Of a stretch of DNA of 64,000 nt, positions 17,659 through 26,627 are shown piece after piece. Position numbers and translations under genes: made by a program. The notes under the pieces are model-generated. The model was not told where the DNA came from. It did no database searches and was given only the letters and a program-made list of their open reading frames with translations. The stretch's first letter is position 1. Each line of letters starts with the position of its first letter. The stretch comes from Aurantimonadaceae bacterium. Lineage in GTDB: Bacteria; Pseudomonadota; Alphaproteobacteria; Rhizobiales; Rhizobiaceae. Where the stretch lies: positions 26,376 to 90,375 of the forward strand of contig CANJKV010000003.1 of the NCBI GenBank assembly GCA_947474855.1. Reading direction: 5' to 3'.

Positions 17659-19020
17659 ATGGCGAAAAGGGTAGACGATACGACTGCTCACATCTGGGGG
17701 CATTCCCCCGAGGATCTGAGGAACGCGTCCTTCGGCGAGCGCTCGAAGGCGAGACTGTTCACCGGCACGCTCCTCCTGGGAGGGGCCTTCCACGCAACCG
17801 TCACGGCCTTCTGCTTGCAGGGGCTCGGCCTGTCGCTCGCTGCGTCGGTCGCCACCGGTACCCTGAGCAGCCTGCTCTGGATGAGCACCGACCTGACGAT
17901 CGTCCGCGTGGAGCGGGAGCACAGGGCGGCCAAGGAGCACTGGGAGGTCGCGGGCGGCGCGCCTCCGACACCGCCGGGACCGGCGAGATACGTCAGGTAC
18001 GCGGCGGCCTTCGTCTACATGGCGGGCATCGGGGTCGGCGGCACCATCCAGTTCATGGACGGCAGCATCGACCAGCGCCGCGCCGAGATGCAGGAGGCCA
18101 TCGACGAGCCGTACAGGACCGCTGCGGAGCGCGAGTTCGGCAAGATACGCGCGTCCGCCGAGGCGGCCGAGACCTCCGCCGTCGCGGAACTCGGGTCCTT
18201 CGACGCCGGGGAGGCGGAAGCCGCCTCGGCCCATGGGTCCGCCATGGAGGCGCACCTGGGCGAGGCCCGGCGCCTGACCGCGGCGAGGTCCGCCCTTGAG
18301 CAGCAATGGGACGCCGTCAGCGCGGACGTGGCGAGGCATCGGGCGCTGGCGGCCTGCGAGGTGGAGGGCGTCTCCGCCAACCCGCTCTGCGAGGGCGCCA
18401 CGGGGGCCGCCGGTCCCGGCGGCAACTTCAGGCTCGCGACGCTGGCGGCCGAGGCGGGCGAGGCCCGCCTCCGGGAGATCGACGGGCGGATCGCGGAGAC
18501 GAAGGCGGCTCTGACCTCCCTCGCCCCTCCGGTGGCGCCGGAACCGGATCACGCTCGGCGGGACCGGCTCGTCGCGGACGTGAGGGCGGCCGCCGCCGCC
18601 AAGGCGGAGACGATCGAGGGCGGGAACGCCTTCGTTGAGGCCGCCGTCGCCGGAAACCCCGGCCGGCGCGTCCTCACCGACAACCTGTTCACGAGGATCT
18701 CGATCCTCGGCGACCTCTTCGCCGAGTCCTGGGCCTTCAAGCTGTACGCGTTCCTCCTGGAGGCCGGCATCGTCGCCGTGGAGCTCACCGTCCTCATGGT
18801 GGGCGGGATCGGCAGGCCGGGTCTGCTGGACCTCGCGGCCGAGCACCGGCGGCGGGCCGGGCTGCTGCGGCTGGCCAAGGATTCACTCGGCCTCGCCGCC
18901 GACATCGCGGCCGAGCGCAACAACGTCGTCTTCATGGACAAGTTCCGCCGCGAGACCGAGGCGGACGGCTTCACGATCTTCGGGCGCGGCGACGGGGATG
19001 GTCCCCCTGCCGCAGAGTGA
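17659..19020 (+). CDS. DUF4407 membrane protein
   Basis: A 453-residue protein that fits DUF4407. Paired N-terminal membrane segments span about residues 33-80 (FTGTLLLGGAFHATV, LSLAASVATGTLSSLLWM). A third lies near 112-134 (AAAFVYMAGIGVGGTI). A long Ala/Glu-rich coiled coil covers about 140-330, and a fourth segment lies near 360-385 (LEAGIVAVELTVLMVGGIG). The tail is cytoplasmic. Family function is unknown. Its ATG has a near-perfect ribosome binding site. It heads a tightly spaced operon ending in a VirD4-like ATPase that lacks its own anchor, so it could supply the membrane platform (inference). Confidence 0.75.
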   Translation: MAKRVDDTTAHIWGHSPEDLRNASFGERSKARLFTGTLLLGGAFHATVTAFCLQGLGLSLAASVATGTLSSLLWMSTDLTIVRVEREHRAAKEHWEVAGGAPPTPPGPARYVRYAAAFVYMAGIGVGGTIQFMDGSIDQRRAEMQEAIDEPYRTAAEREFGKIRASAEAAETSAVAELGSFDAGEAEAASAHGSAMEAHLGEARRLTAARSALEQQWDAVSADVARHRALAACEVEGVSANPLCEGATGAAGPGGNFRLATLAAEAGEARLREIDGRIAETKAALTSLAPPVAPEPDHARRDRLVADVRAAAAAKAETIEGGNAFVEAAVAGNPGRRVLTDNLFTRISILGDLFAESWAFKLYAFLLEAGIVAVELTVLMVGGIGRPGLLDLAAEHRRRAGLLRLAKDSLGLAADIAAERNNVVFMDKFRRETEADGFTIFGRGDGDGPPAAE

Positions 19021-19034
19021 GAAGGAGAAGGCAG

Positions 19035-19607
19035 ATGAACAACGACCGACTCGGCGGCGGCGGGCGTGGGACGCTCGTCACCGTCCGCGGGCAGGGAAGC
19101 CATGACCTCGCCCGTGCCCCCGTCGCCAGGCGCGACTCGGGCCTCGGCTACTTCGAGAACAGGCGGAACAACCGCCAGCGGGCGCTGGACCACGCCGAGA
19201 TCGTGCGCGAGGTCGACCGCCGCAAGTGGGAGCAGGCCGCGGACGTGGAGCTCCTGGACGGCGAGGCCCGGGCGGAGGAAGCCAAGCTCCTCATCGTGGG
19301 GCGCGTCTTCGAGGCGACAGGCGAGGCGTCCGAGCAGATCCGCGCGCTCGGTGGCGACACCAAGCGGAGGATCGTCGAGGCGACGGGCGACTCCGTCGTC
19401 GCGCTGGGCGAGGCGGGAACCAGGATCGACGCCAAGATCTCGTCGTCGGACATGCATCCCGCCGTGAAGGGCTTCGCCCAGAACGCCATGGCCGGGATGA
19501 TGGCCGCGGCTGCCGAGGGGATCGTCGCCAGCGGGTACGAGGCGATCAGGAACGTCGACCGCAAGGTCGACAGCATCAACTCCTCGCGCTTCGCGCCGAA
19601 GGACTGA
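19035..19607 (+). CDS. Unrecognised soluble protein in the DUF4407-VirD4 operon
   Basis: A 190-residue protein: Gly/Arg-rich start (NNDRLGGGGRGTL), a charged helix (NRQRALDHAEIVREVDRRK), an acidic helix (LLDGEARAEEAKLLI), then an Ala/Gly-rich amphipathic region ending SSRFAPKD. No signal peptide or membrane segment. ATG 19035 follows GAAGGAG; it starts 14 bp after the DUF4407 stop. No family recognised. Confidence 0.7.
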   Translation: MNNDRLGGGGRGTLVTVRGQGSHDLARAPVARRDSGLGYFENRRNNRQRALDHAEIVREVDRRKWEQAADVELLDGEARAEEAKLLIVGRVFEATGEASEQIRALGGDTKRRIVEATGDSVVALGEAGTRIDAKISSSDMHPAVKGFAQNAMAGMMAAAAEGIVASGYEAIRNVDRKVDSINSSRFAPKD

Positions 19608-19692
19608 GACGTGCGGGGCGGACGATGTGCCGCCCCGCATTCCCGCTGCCGGAAACGGCCCGGCAGTCCCACCGGAACGAAGGATCCGAACC

Positions 19693-20532
19693 ATGACCGG
19701 ACCAGCGGATACCCTGCCAAGCCCTCCCACCGCACCACACATCGCGGGCGCTCTCTCCCGCCGCGTAGCGGTCATGGCGCGCGCGATCGCCCAGATGCTC
19801 CGCGTTGCGGGCGCCATGCTCCTGTTCTGGGCCGGAGGTCCGGCCGCGGCGGGTCCGTCGGTGACGGTGACGGCGAACGGCCGCCACCCGTCGCAGCTCC
19901 AGTGGGACGGCGTGCGCGTCTACTGGCTGCCCTTCGACGTCAGCACGATCTCGGCCGCCGACCTCGTGGCCTGCGCCGTGCAGGACCGGGTGGCGTGCTC
20001 CGGAGTGCCCTGCCCCGACGCCGATCGATGCGAGTTCGAGCTCCCGTCCGTGGACGCGTCGCGGCCGTTCGCCCTCATCGTTTATGACTGGGACGGGCTG
20101 CTCGAGGACGAGGTCTCGGCCGCCGCCCGCGGCCTCTCGGTCGGTTCCGACGCAGTGGCCTCTCTCAAGGGCCTCGTCGCCGACCCGGCCTGGGGCGCGC
20201 GCGCCGACGGCGCCGCCGACGCGGCCTCGGGCCTTCTCGCGGCGGCCTCGGACGCGCTCGGCGAGGCGAACGGGCGGCGCCTCGAGTTCATGGACGCGGC
20301 CATCCTCGTCCCCTCGCCCGACATGGCGGACCAGCCCGCCCTCGCCGCGCTCGTCCGCGAGCACGTGGGGGCCGCCGCCCGCCTCGACGGCTCGGTCCTC
20401 GGCGTGCGCCGCCTCCGGGGCCCGATCGCAACCCTCACCTACGCCGACTGCGTGTGGCCGAGCCCGGCCTGCGCCCTCGCCTACGCCGACATCGAGTTCA
20501 AGGAGAAGGAGAAGGACCATGAAGCGGACTAG
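19693..20532 (+). CDS. Unrecognised exported protein
   Basis: A 279-residue protein with a hydrophobic export signal around residues 36-54 (LRVAGAMLLFWAGGPAAAG), after an unusually long N-terminal stretch; a later in-frame ATG at 19774 may be the true start. The mature part has four cysteines in VACAVQDRVACSGVPCPDADRC, likely disulfide-bonded in the periplasm, and an Ala-rich helical middle. It overlaps the next gene by 14 bp. No family recognised. Confidence 0.65.
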   Translation: MTGPADTLPSPPTAPHIAGALSRRVAVMARAIAQMLRVAGAMLLFWAGGPAAAGPSVTVTANGRHPSQLQWDGVRVYWLPFDVSTISAADLVACAVQDRVACSGVPCPDADRCEFELPSVDASRPFALIVYDWDGLLEDEVSAAARGLSVGSDAVASLKGLVADPAWGARADGAADAASGLLAAASDALGEANGRRLEFMDAAILVPSPDMADQPALAALVREHVGAAARLDGSVLGVRRLRGPIATLTYADCVWPSPACALAYADIEFKEKEKDHEAD

Positions 20533-21187
20533 ACGCGAATTCCTCGTCGGCGCGGCCATCCTCGGAGCGGCGGCCCTGTTCGGGTTCGGCGGGGACGCCC
20601 GGGCGGCGCCCCGGGGCGGGAGTGGCCCCAAGGTCATCACTCCCCCGACCGTGAGGACGGCGAGGAGCTCGGCGGTGCGGGCCTCGGCCGCCGCGGGGGG
20701 ACACCTCCACAAGCACGTCGGCGCCTCGCCCGCGTACCTCGCCTCCCGCACGCAGTCGATGGACATGAGGTTCTCCTTCGAGGCCGCGGCGAGGCGGGGG
20801 CGGAAGGGACGGAAGGCGGCCGAGGCGCTCTCCCAGTTCAGGGCGCGGCCCTCCCGGATCAGCTCGTTCCGCAACGGCCCGACAATGGACCGGATCTACG
20901 AGCAGGCGATGCGCCGCGAGAGGGCGCAGGTCGCGGCCTGGGCACGGACCGCGAAGCCGGGCGACAGCTATAGGCTCGGGTTCTCGTCCGCAAAGCCCGT
21001 CGGCACGGTCTACACGACGATGCCGGGATCCGGCACGGGCCGCCACGCGCCTGCTTCGCGGGGCGAGTTCATCCTCCGCAAGGGCGGCTCCGCGGGTGTC
21101 TACCCGCACACGGCCAAGCTCTTCGTCGGACGCGAGGCCCCGACGCGCCGGGCGGGCGCCGCGACCGACCGCAAGGCGGCAAGGTGA
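20519..21187 (+). CDS. Tat-exported basic protein, possible toxin
   Basis: A 222-residue, strongly basic protein. The N-terminus RTRREFLVGAAILGAAAL is a twin-arginine signal (T-R-R-E-F-L), with a cleavage-like site after DARA. The middle is Arg-rich and helical. The C-terminal third (DSYRLGFSSAKPVGTVY, RGEFILRKGGSAGVYP) looks like a compact beta-rich domain with conserved polar residues. A small acidic gene follows 12 bp later, a layout seen for exported toxins with immunity proteins. That reading is inference; no nuclease family was recognised. Confidence 0.65.
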   Translation: MKRTRREFLVGAAILGAAALFGFGGDARAAPRGGSGPKVITPPTVRTARSSAVRASAAAGGHLHKHVGASPAYLASRTQSMDMRFSFEAAARRGRKGRKAAEALSQFRARPSRISSFRNGPTMDRIYEQAMRRERAQVAAWARTAKPGDSYRLGFSSAKPVGTVYTTMPGSGTGRHAPASRGEFILRKGGSAGVYPHTAKLFVGREAPTRRAGAATDRKAAR

Positions 21188-21199
21188 GGGAGAGGCGAG

Positions 21200-21472
21200 A
21201 TGGAAATCGGACGCGAACTGCTCGAGCGCCTTTCCGGCGAGGTGTTCCACGAGACGGCGGACCTCGACGGCGACCTCGGTCCCACGCTCGACGCCTTCCT
21301 CGACACCCTCGACCCGACGGAGCGACGCGCCCTGCGAGACGAGCTCGTTTCGCTGGCGGGGGCGGGCGAGGAGGAGCGGCGGGAGCGCCTCGACGAGATC
21401 GGCTTCGCCTGGGAGTTCGACGACGGGGCGGGCTTCCTCTCGACCCTCGCGCAGGTCCTCGACGACGAGTGA
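21200..21472 (+). CDS. Small acidic protein, possible immunity factor
   Basis: A 90-residue, strongly acidic helical protein (LLERLSGEVFHETADLDGD, TERRALRDELVSL, GFAWEFDDG). Its charge opposes that of the basic exported protein encoded just upstream. The size, position and composition fit an immunity protein, but nothing in the sequence proves it. ATG 21200 has GGGAGAGGCGAG upstream. The next gene is 120 bp away. Confidence 0.6.
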   Translation: MEIGRELLERLSGEVFHETADLDGDLGPTLDAFLDTLDPTERRALRDELVSLAGAGEEERRERLDEIGFAWEFDDGAGFLSTLAQVLDDE

Positions 21473-21592
21473 GGCCAAGGGGGCGGGTTCCGACCCGTCT
21501 CCACGACCGCCCCTCAGCGGATCGCCGCAGGCCAGCGGCGGTCCGGCCAACGGCAGCTTTCCGCACGAACGGGCACGACGAAGGGAGAACGC

Positions 21593-22339
21593 ATGATGCC
21601 GCCCCTCAAGCCGCCGCTCCGCGGGATCGGCGAACCGCCCCCCTGGCCCGCGCCGCCACTCTATCCCGGCGACTGGCTCGACCTGCCCGACGATGTGGTG
21701 GCGCGGACGGGGAGCCTCCTGGAGCGCTTCGCGGACGCGCGGGCCTTCCCGAACCTGACGGGACGCTTCCTGCGCATGCGGGCCCTGCGCCTGCCCTTCT
21801 ATCCCGGCTGGACGCTCCTGGAGATCCTGGGCCGGCCGCTCGGCAAGCGCCTCGGCGTGGCCCGCGTCCTCCTTGGAAGCGAGAGGCCCCTGCTCCTCAA
21901 CGGATCGGCGGGCATCCTCCACATGGTCAACTCCAAACATCTCGAGGGCCTCGACGACCCGGCGACGGTCCGGCACTACCTGCGCTTCTTCTGTAGCTGC
22001 GTCCACGGCGAGGAAGGGGGCGGCACCCGCTTCCAGGTCGTCGAGGGCATGGACGAGATCCCGCCGGAGATGGTGCGTCCCGGCAAGGTCGAGACCGTGT
22101 CCGCTGCGGTCCGCCCGATCGAGGAGGTCGACGGCCCGTCCGCCCTCCTCGCGACGCTCGTCTACGGAGGGAGCCTCTTCCGCTCGCTCATGAGGATCGA
22201 CTCCTCGGGAATGGTGGTGATGGAGGACGACGAGCCGATCGCGGAGGACGTGTTCCGCCTGCGCGAGTGCTTCGACGGACCCTGGCAGATGCACCCCCAC
22301 GAGATCGTGCCCCACCAACCCAAACCGGAGACGGAGTGA
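21593..22339 (+). CDS. Unrecognised protein upstream of the VirD4-like ATPase
   Basis: A 248-residue protein with a Pro-rich N-terminus (PPLKPPLRGIGEPPPWP) followed by a mixed alpha/beta domain. Notable segments are LDLPDDVVARTGSLLERFADARAF, RFFCSCVHGEEG and RIDSSGMVVMEDDEP. No signal peptide. Ribosome binding site AAGGGAG precedes two consecutive ATG codons (21593, 21596). It ends 5 bp before the ATPase gene, so they are surely co-expressed. Could be an adaptor for the ATPase (inference). Confidence 0.65.
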   Translation: MMPPLKPPLRGIGEPPPWPAPPLYPGDWLDLPDDVVARTGSLLERFADARAFPNLTGRFLRMRALRLPFYPGWTLLEILGRPLGKRLGVARVLLGSERPLLLNGSAGILHMVNSKHLEGLDDPATVRHYLRFFCSCVHGEEGGGTRFQVVEGMDEIPPEMVRPGKVETVSAAVRPIEEVDGPSALLATLVYGGSLFRSLMRIDSSGMVVMEDDEPIAEDVFRLRECFDGPWQMHPHEIVPHQPKPETE

Positions 22340-22344
22340 TCGCC

Positions 22345-23811
22345 ATGGCAGACGGAACGAACGGGCCGGGGACGCGCCGGGGCGTGATCGTGGGGCGAGA
22401 GGCCGCCGGGAGGCCGTCCATCGGCTTCGCGACCCGGCCGCGGCCGGAGGGTCCCGGCACGGCGGTCGGGGCGCCGCTCGACGGGCACGCCATCGCGATC
22501 GCCCCGACGGGCGCCGGCAAGCTGCTCTCCCTCGTCGTCCCCTGGACGCTCGGCTGGCCCGACGAGGGATCGGTCCTCGTGGTCGACCCGAAGGGCGAGG
22601 CGGCGGCGGTGACGGCGCGCGCCCGGGCACGGCGCGGCTCCGCCGTCCACGTCGTCGACCCGTTCCGCGTCAGCGGCCTGCGCCCATCGCCGTGCAACCC
22701 ACTCCGGTTCATCGATCCCGACAGCGAGGACCTCCTCGACGACGCGAGAGCCGTGGCGGAGATGATGCTTCCTGAGCGTCACGACGTGCGGGACGCGTTC
22801 TGGCGCAGCCGGGCGCTTTGGTTCGTGACGACGGCGATCGTCCACGTCATGAGGGAGCGCAAGCCGCCGGAGCGGACCCTCGTGTCGGTTCGGGACGTCG
22901 TGTTCGGGTGGGCGCGGTCCATGAGGCGCGGCGAGCAGTTGCCGGGGGCGGCGGCGACGGCCCTGAAGCTTGAGGGCGACGATCCCGAGGTGAGGCGCGC
23001 CGCGGAGACGATGGAGCTCGGGTCGCCGGAGACGGTCGGCGGGATCCTCCACTACGCGCTCGAGGCGGTCGGCTTCATCCGCGGGGAGCCCGTGGAGCGC
23101 AGCCTCGAGTGCGGGGGCGTGGACTTCGAGTCCTTCGCGAGGGGCGATCCGACGACCTGCTTCCTCGTCCTGCCGCCCCACCTCCTGAAAACCCACGCGC
23201 CGCTGCTGCGCCTGTGGTCGTGGGCGTTCCTTTCGTCGGTCCAGCGGCGGACCCGCCCGCCCGCGGGCAGGACGCTGTTCGTCGTCGACGAGGCCGCCCA
23301 GCTCGGTCACTACGGCCCCCTCCTCACGGCGGTCACGTTGCTTCGCGGCTACGGCCTGTCCACCCTCTCGCTCTGGCAGGACGGGGCGCAGCTCCGCTCC
23401 GCCTATCCCGACGATTGGAGGACGATGGTCAACAACTGCCGGACGCTCGCCTGCTTCGGGGCGCGGACCGATGCGGGCTGGCGCGACGCGCTCGACACGC
23501 TGGGGATGGCGGGGTGCACCCGGTCGGAGGCGGAGGGACGGATCCTCGTGCTCTCGGACGGGCGGGAGCGGCTGCTCGACCGCATCGACTACCGGACGGA
23601 TCCGCTCTTCGAGGGCGAGTTCGACCCGAACCCGTTCCACGAGGCCGACGCGGGACCGATCGTCAGGCCGCGGACGAAGCGGCGCAAGCCGCGACGCCCG
23701 GCGGCCCGCCCCGGAGGCACGAGGAGACGCGTCGACCCCGACCTCGCCCGCGAGTACGATGCCGTCAAGGCGCAGGTGATGGCGCTCTGGGAGCCGGAAG
23801 CCGTGTTCTGA
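22345..23811 (+). CDS. VirD4/TraG-family ATPase without membrane anchor
   Basis: A 488-residue coupling-protein-like ATPase. Walker A is IAPTGAGKLLSLVVP (residues 52-66), followed by SVLVVDPKGEAAAVTA, the DPKGE strand typical of TraG/VirD4. Walker B is TLFVVDEAAQLGHYGP near 320, and the downstream signature LLRGYGLSTLSLWQDGAQL is also typical. The two N-terminal membrane helices normal in coupling proteins are missing. No relaxase or mating-pair genes lie in the window. VirD4 proteins feed DNA or proteins into type IV secretion channels; here the DUF4407 protein at the operon start may anchor it. Substrate unknown. Confidence 0.8.
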   Translation: MADGTNGPGTRRGVIVGREAAGRPSIGFATRPRPEGPGTAVGAPLDGHAIAIAPTGAGKLLSLVVPWTLGWPDEGSVLVVDPKGEAAAVTARARARRGSAVHVVDPFRVSGLRPSPCNPLRFIDPDSEDLLDDARAVAEMMLPERHDVRDAFWRSRALWFVTTAIVHVMRERKPPERTLVSVRDVVFGWARSMRRGEQLPGAAATALKLEGDDPEVRRAAETMELGSPETVGGILHYALEAVGFIRGEPVERSLECGGVDFESFARGDPTTCFLVLPPHLLKTHAPLLRLWSWAFLSSVQRRTRPPAGRTLFVVDEAAQLGHYGPLLTAVTLLRGYGLSTLSLWQDGAQLRSAYPDDWRTMVNNCRTLACFGARTDAGWRDALDTLGMAGCTRSEAEGRILVLSDGRERLLDRIDYRTDPLFEGEFDPNPFHEADAGPIVRPRTKRRKPRRPAARPGGTRRRVDPDLAREYDAVKAQVMALWEPEAVF

Positions 23812-23890
23812 ATGTTGACCGCAGTCGCGCTGCACAACCGATCAGAATGCAAAGCTGTCGGGGATCTGAATGACGAACTCGAGGCACGAT

Positions 23891-23988
23891 GTTGATCGAC
23901 AGAGCCTATTGACACGCTTGCAGCCAACTCGCTCCACAGGTCATCGCGCTGATCGACGTCGAAACTGCGGCCCCATGCCAATCGCACA
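23891..23988 (-). repeat. Dispersed MITE-like repeat, copy R4 (degenerate)
   Basis: Reverse orientation: GTTGATCGACAG at one end, GCTGATCGACGTCGAA in the conserved core, and CCAATCGCACA at the other end. Many substitutions, so an old copy. It lies just upstream of the DprA-like gene. Confidence 0.5.
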
Positions 23989-24000
23989 GCCAAAGGAAAC

Positions 24001-25053
24001 ATGACGGTTGCACCAAACGACTTTCGCCGGGACAAACCCAAGATATGGGTCGGGATGAACACGTTGAATCAAAGCCGCCCCTCCGCGAGGAATGAGCAGC
24101 TGTCACAAGCTTTGATCGACCCCGATAAGATCGCCTTCCTTGCGCTGGCTTCGATCGAAGGTGTAGGCGCGGAAAGCCTCGCCTCCATTGCAGGCAGCGG
24201 GCAGACGTTTGAGTCGGTCTTGTCTGTCGAAATCCAGCATGAAGCGATCGAGCTTTTGCGGCGGCACGGCGCTCGGATCGACAGCGCCTCTTGGGCTGAT
24301 TGGCGGAGCGTACGGGCTCGAGCCATTGCAAGAGCTCGCCACTGGGCTGATGGTTTTGCCCGAGACGGCACACACGTCGTGTTCCGGCATGAAGATGCGT
24401 TTCCGAAACGCCTGCTGGATCTGTCCAGTCCTCCGTACTGGCTGTTCGTCAGGGGTAGCCTATCGGCTCTGTCGGTACCGTCGATTTCCGTCGTCGGCAC
24501 GCGAAACCCGAGCGAGGACGGCCGATGGCTGACGAAGTACGTTGGTGCAAGCCTGTCGATCTGGAACGCGGCAACCGTGAGCGGCTTGGCGGTCGGCGTT
24601 GACCAACTCGCCCACGAAGCTTCCATCCGCGCTGGCGTTCCGACTGTTGCCGTCCTCGGATCAGGAATTCTCTCGGACCATGCCCCGGGCGCAGGAGATC
24701 TACGCGGACGCATCATCGAAGGCGGGGGCGCGATCGCGACGGAGTACCTGCCTGATGAAGGCCACAGTGCGAAGAACCTCGTTCGCCGAAACCGACTTCA
24801 GGCGGCGCTCGGAAGGGTTCTCATACCAACCGAGTGGAATTCAAGGAGTGGAACCGCCCATACGGTAAGGTTCGCCACCCAGCTCCGAAGGCCGATAGCG
24901 CTCCTTCGACTGCCGGACTGGGATGAAGGCCGCGTAACGCCGACGATGGGTTGCGGCCTGGAGACCGGACGCATGTTTACGATCCCCGGAGAGGATGAGG
25001 CATTCCGCAGCTTCGTTCGAGACGCACTTGCCGGGCCTTTGGGATCGGCTTGA
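24001..25053 (+). CDS. DprA/SMF-like protein
   Basis: A 350-residue protein with a helical N-terminal part (FLALASIEGVGAESLASI, helix-hairpin-helix-like) and a DprA Rossmann domain: YWLFVRGSL, VVGTRNPSEDGRW from about residue 163, VSGLAVGVDQLAHEASI, TVAVLGSG and later ATEYLPDEG. DprA loads RecA on incoming single-stranded DNA during transformation. The winged-helix C-terminal domain of many DprA proteins is absent. Isolated divergent DprA-like genes in accessory DNA are also known. Its stop lies inside repeat copy R5, so the last residues may derive from the repeat. Confidence 0.8.
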   Translation: MTVAPNDFRRDKPKIWVGMNTLNQSRPSARNEQLSQALIDPDKIAFLALASIEGVGAESLASIAGSGQTFESVLSVEIQHEAIELLRRHGARIDSASWADWRSVRARAIARARHWADGFARDGTHVVFRHEDAFPKRLLDLSSPPYWLFVRGSLSALSVPSISVVGTRNPSEDGRWLTKYVGASLSIWNAATVSGLAVGVDQLAHEASIRAGVPTVAVLGSGILSDHAPGAGDLRGRIIEGGGAIATEYLPDEGHSAKNLVRRNRLQAALGRVLIPTEWNSRSGTAHTVRFATQLRRPIALLRLPDWDEGRVTPTMGCGLETGRMFTIPGEDEAFRSFVRDALAGPLGSA

Positions 25054-25128
25054 AGCTTCGACGCCGATCAGCGCGGTATCCTGTCAGCCGGGTTGACCCG
25101 AGGCGGCTTGGCCCCGCTCGACGATCAA
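25042..25128 (+). repeat. Dispersed MITE-like repeat, copy R5
   Basis: GGATCGGC, CTTCGACGCCGATCAGCGC, GGTTGACC and a GATCAAT end match the consensus in order. It starts inside the last codons of the DprA-like gene, supplying its stop codon. Confidence 0.65.
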
Positions 25129-25234
25129 TCGTCAGAGCGAGCCGTGCATCTGCGTTGCACCGCCGATTCCCTGAAACGAAGAGCTTCGCCGCCGAGCGTC
25201 ATGGAATCCAGCCTGCCTTGGACGGCCTGCCCTG

Positions 25235-25414
25235 TCATTTCACTTCGTAGACCCTCACGACATCGCTCTCGACGTCTTCGCGATCGAATATGAACGCATC
25301 AGGATCGGTGATGTAGCCGAGCTCCGCTTCGCTCGCGTCCTCAGCCTCCACTTCCCAGATCTCCCGGACGATCACGCGCAGCTCGACTCGGTACTTCTTC
25401 ATTGCCCTCGGCAT
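25235..25414 (-). CDS. Small acidic protein of unknown function
   Basis: A 59-residue protein with a beta-rich pattern (KKYRVELRVIVREIWEVEAE) and acidic tail (DREDVESDVVRVYEVK). The start at 25414 has GGAGG 8 bases upstream; the in-frame ATG at 25402 would give 55 residues. No family recognised. Good codon use supports it. Confidence 0.6.
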   Translation of the reverse strand: MPRAMKKYRVELRVIVREIWEVEAEDASEAELGYITDPDAFIFDREDVESDVVRVYEVK

Positions 25415-25790
25415 GGAAGCGGCCTCCTGACATCGACAAGTGGGAACTCGCACTCGATCCGATGCGCCCGGCATCTCGCCGTCCATGCATCGGGATGGTC
25501 AGCTTTCTTGGATGGCCCCTGTTGCACCCCGGCATCGGCACGCTCGACAGGTCACCATGCCGATCGGCAACTTGCGCATCCTGGCGGCGGCGCACGGGCT
25601 TGACCCCATCCTGTTCCCGAGGAGATCGTTCCGGAAGCGCGATTCAAGCCAGCCTGCGTTCACGCGCCATGCGGGCTCCCAAGCGACCTCCTGGTGATGC
25701 CGCACGTGGACAAGGCGGCTCGCAACCGTCGCCGCGCGAGCGCACCGCAGCGGTGAGATCCTCGAGGCCGCAAGCTGCGGAAATGCCCCG
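25415..25790. other. Intergenic region
   Basis: About 375 bp. A 46-codon plus-strand frame (25558-25697, MPIGNLRILAAAHGL) is present but lacks supporting features. Nothing else seen. Confidence 0.3.
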
Positions 25791-26084
25791 CTAGGCCTCC
25801 GTCGCCGCGGATGGACTTCCCATGGCGACAGGTTTCGAACTGCCGGATACCCCGACGAGGATCGTCCCGTCGCCGGCATCGAGAAAGATGGCTCCCGCCA
25901 TCTCGAGCGCGGTCCTGATGCGGGCGACGCTCGACGCCCGCGGGACGTGGCCGCTTCCCTCGAACTCGTTGAGCAGGTTCCTGCCGCACTCGGCCAGGCG
26001 GCACAGCTCCGTCTGCGAGAGCCCGAGCATCGCGCGGGCGCCGCGGCAGGCGATCCCGTCGATGCGTCCGGCGGGGCGCAGCAT
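25791..26084 (-). CDS. XRE-family regulator
   Basis: A 97-residue protein with a helix-turn-helix (RAMLGLSQTELCRLAECGRN, then LNEFEGSGHVPRASSVARI) and the short C-terminal strand pair seen in a large rhizobial XRE subfamily (RTALEMAGAIFLDAG, GTILVGVS). The frame is open upstream to 26354; I place the start at ATG 26084 because residues before it do not resemble the family. Its ribosome binding site is weak, so the start could be further upstream. Regulated genes unknown. Confidence 0.7.
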   Translation of the reverse strand: MLRPAGRIDGIACRGARAMLGLSQTELCRLAECGRNLLNEFEGSGHVPRASSVARIRTALEMAGAIFLDAGDGTILVGVSGSSKPVAMGSPSAATEA

Positions 26085-26627
26085 TCCCGGAAAGGGCGAG
26101 GAGCGCTCGCGAACGTCGGCATCCACGCGGGACGACCCGGCCCCGAACGTGGACAGGATGCCGTCTTTCGTCAAAGGCCCGCATCCGGTGTCCACCGGGC
26201 GTGGCGCCGGGCGCCGACGCTTCCGGCGAACGTCGACCAGTTGTGCCTCGTAGGATTCATCGCTCCAAGCGTTCCGTCGGCTTGCGGCGCCACTGCCCGT
26301 GTCCGCCGGACCTTCACGAGTCCGCCCCAGCCCCGTAGGCCGCGGCAGGGCCATAGTGCCCCAAGCACGGCGCGGCGTCGACCCGGCACGGTCGCAAGGC
26401 GGGCCGCGACGCCCGGCCGCTGGTCGAATCCTTCGTCCAATCCTTTCCCGCTGACCGCGCGGCCCGCGGCGGCGGTCCTTCCGCCCTCCCGTCCACCTGG
26501 CCCGAACGGAGCGTGGGTTGACCCCGCCTCCCCGTACGGCAACGCGAGCGCCCGAAGGGGCGGTCGTCCCGCGTCGGCGGAGCCGACGCGCACCGGGAAT
26601 GCCGACGATCGAGGCGATGCCGGCTTC
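26085..26627. other. Intergenic region with a shared about 70-bp sequence
   Basis: Non-coding apart from a possible N-terminal extension of the XRE gene. The stretch 26223-26291 closely resembles 33581-33650 (see that entry). Confidence 0.4.
26223..26291 (+). repeat. About 70-bp sequence shared with 33581-33650
   Basis: Contains CCGGCGAACG and TTGTGCCTCGTAGG then ATTCATCGCTCCA, identical in both copies, followed by a weaker match ending GCGGCGC. On the minus strand both copies encode SDESYEAQ in frame, so this could be a remnant of a coding sequence or a conserved leader. Confidence 0.55.

Noticed and set aside
22345..23811. Conjugative transfer locus
   Set aside because: Only a VirD4-like ATPase is present; there is no relaxase, VirB channel gene or oriT-like sequence in the window.
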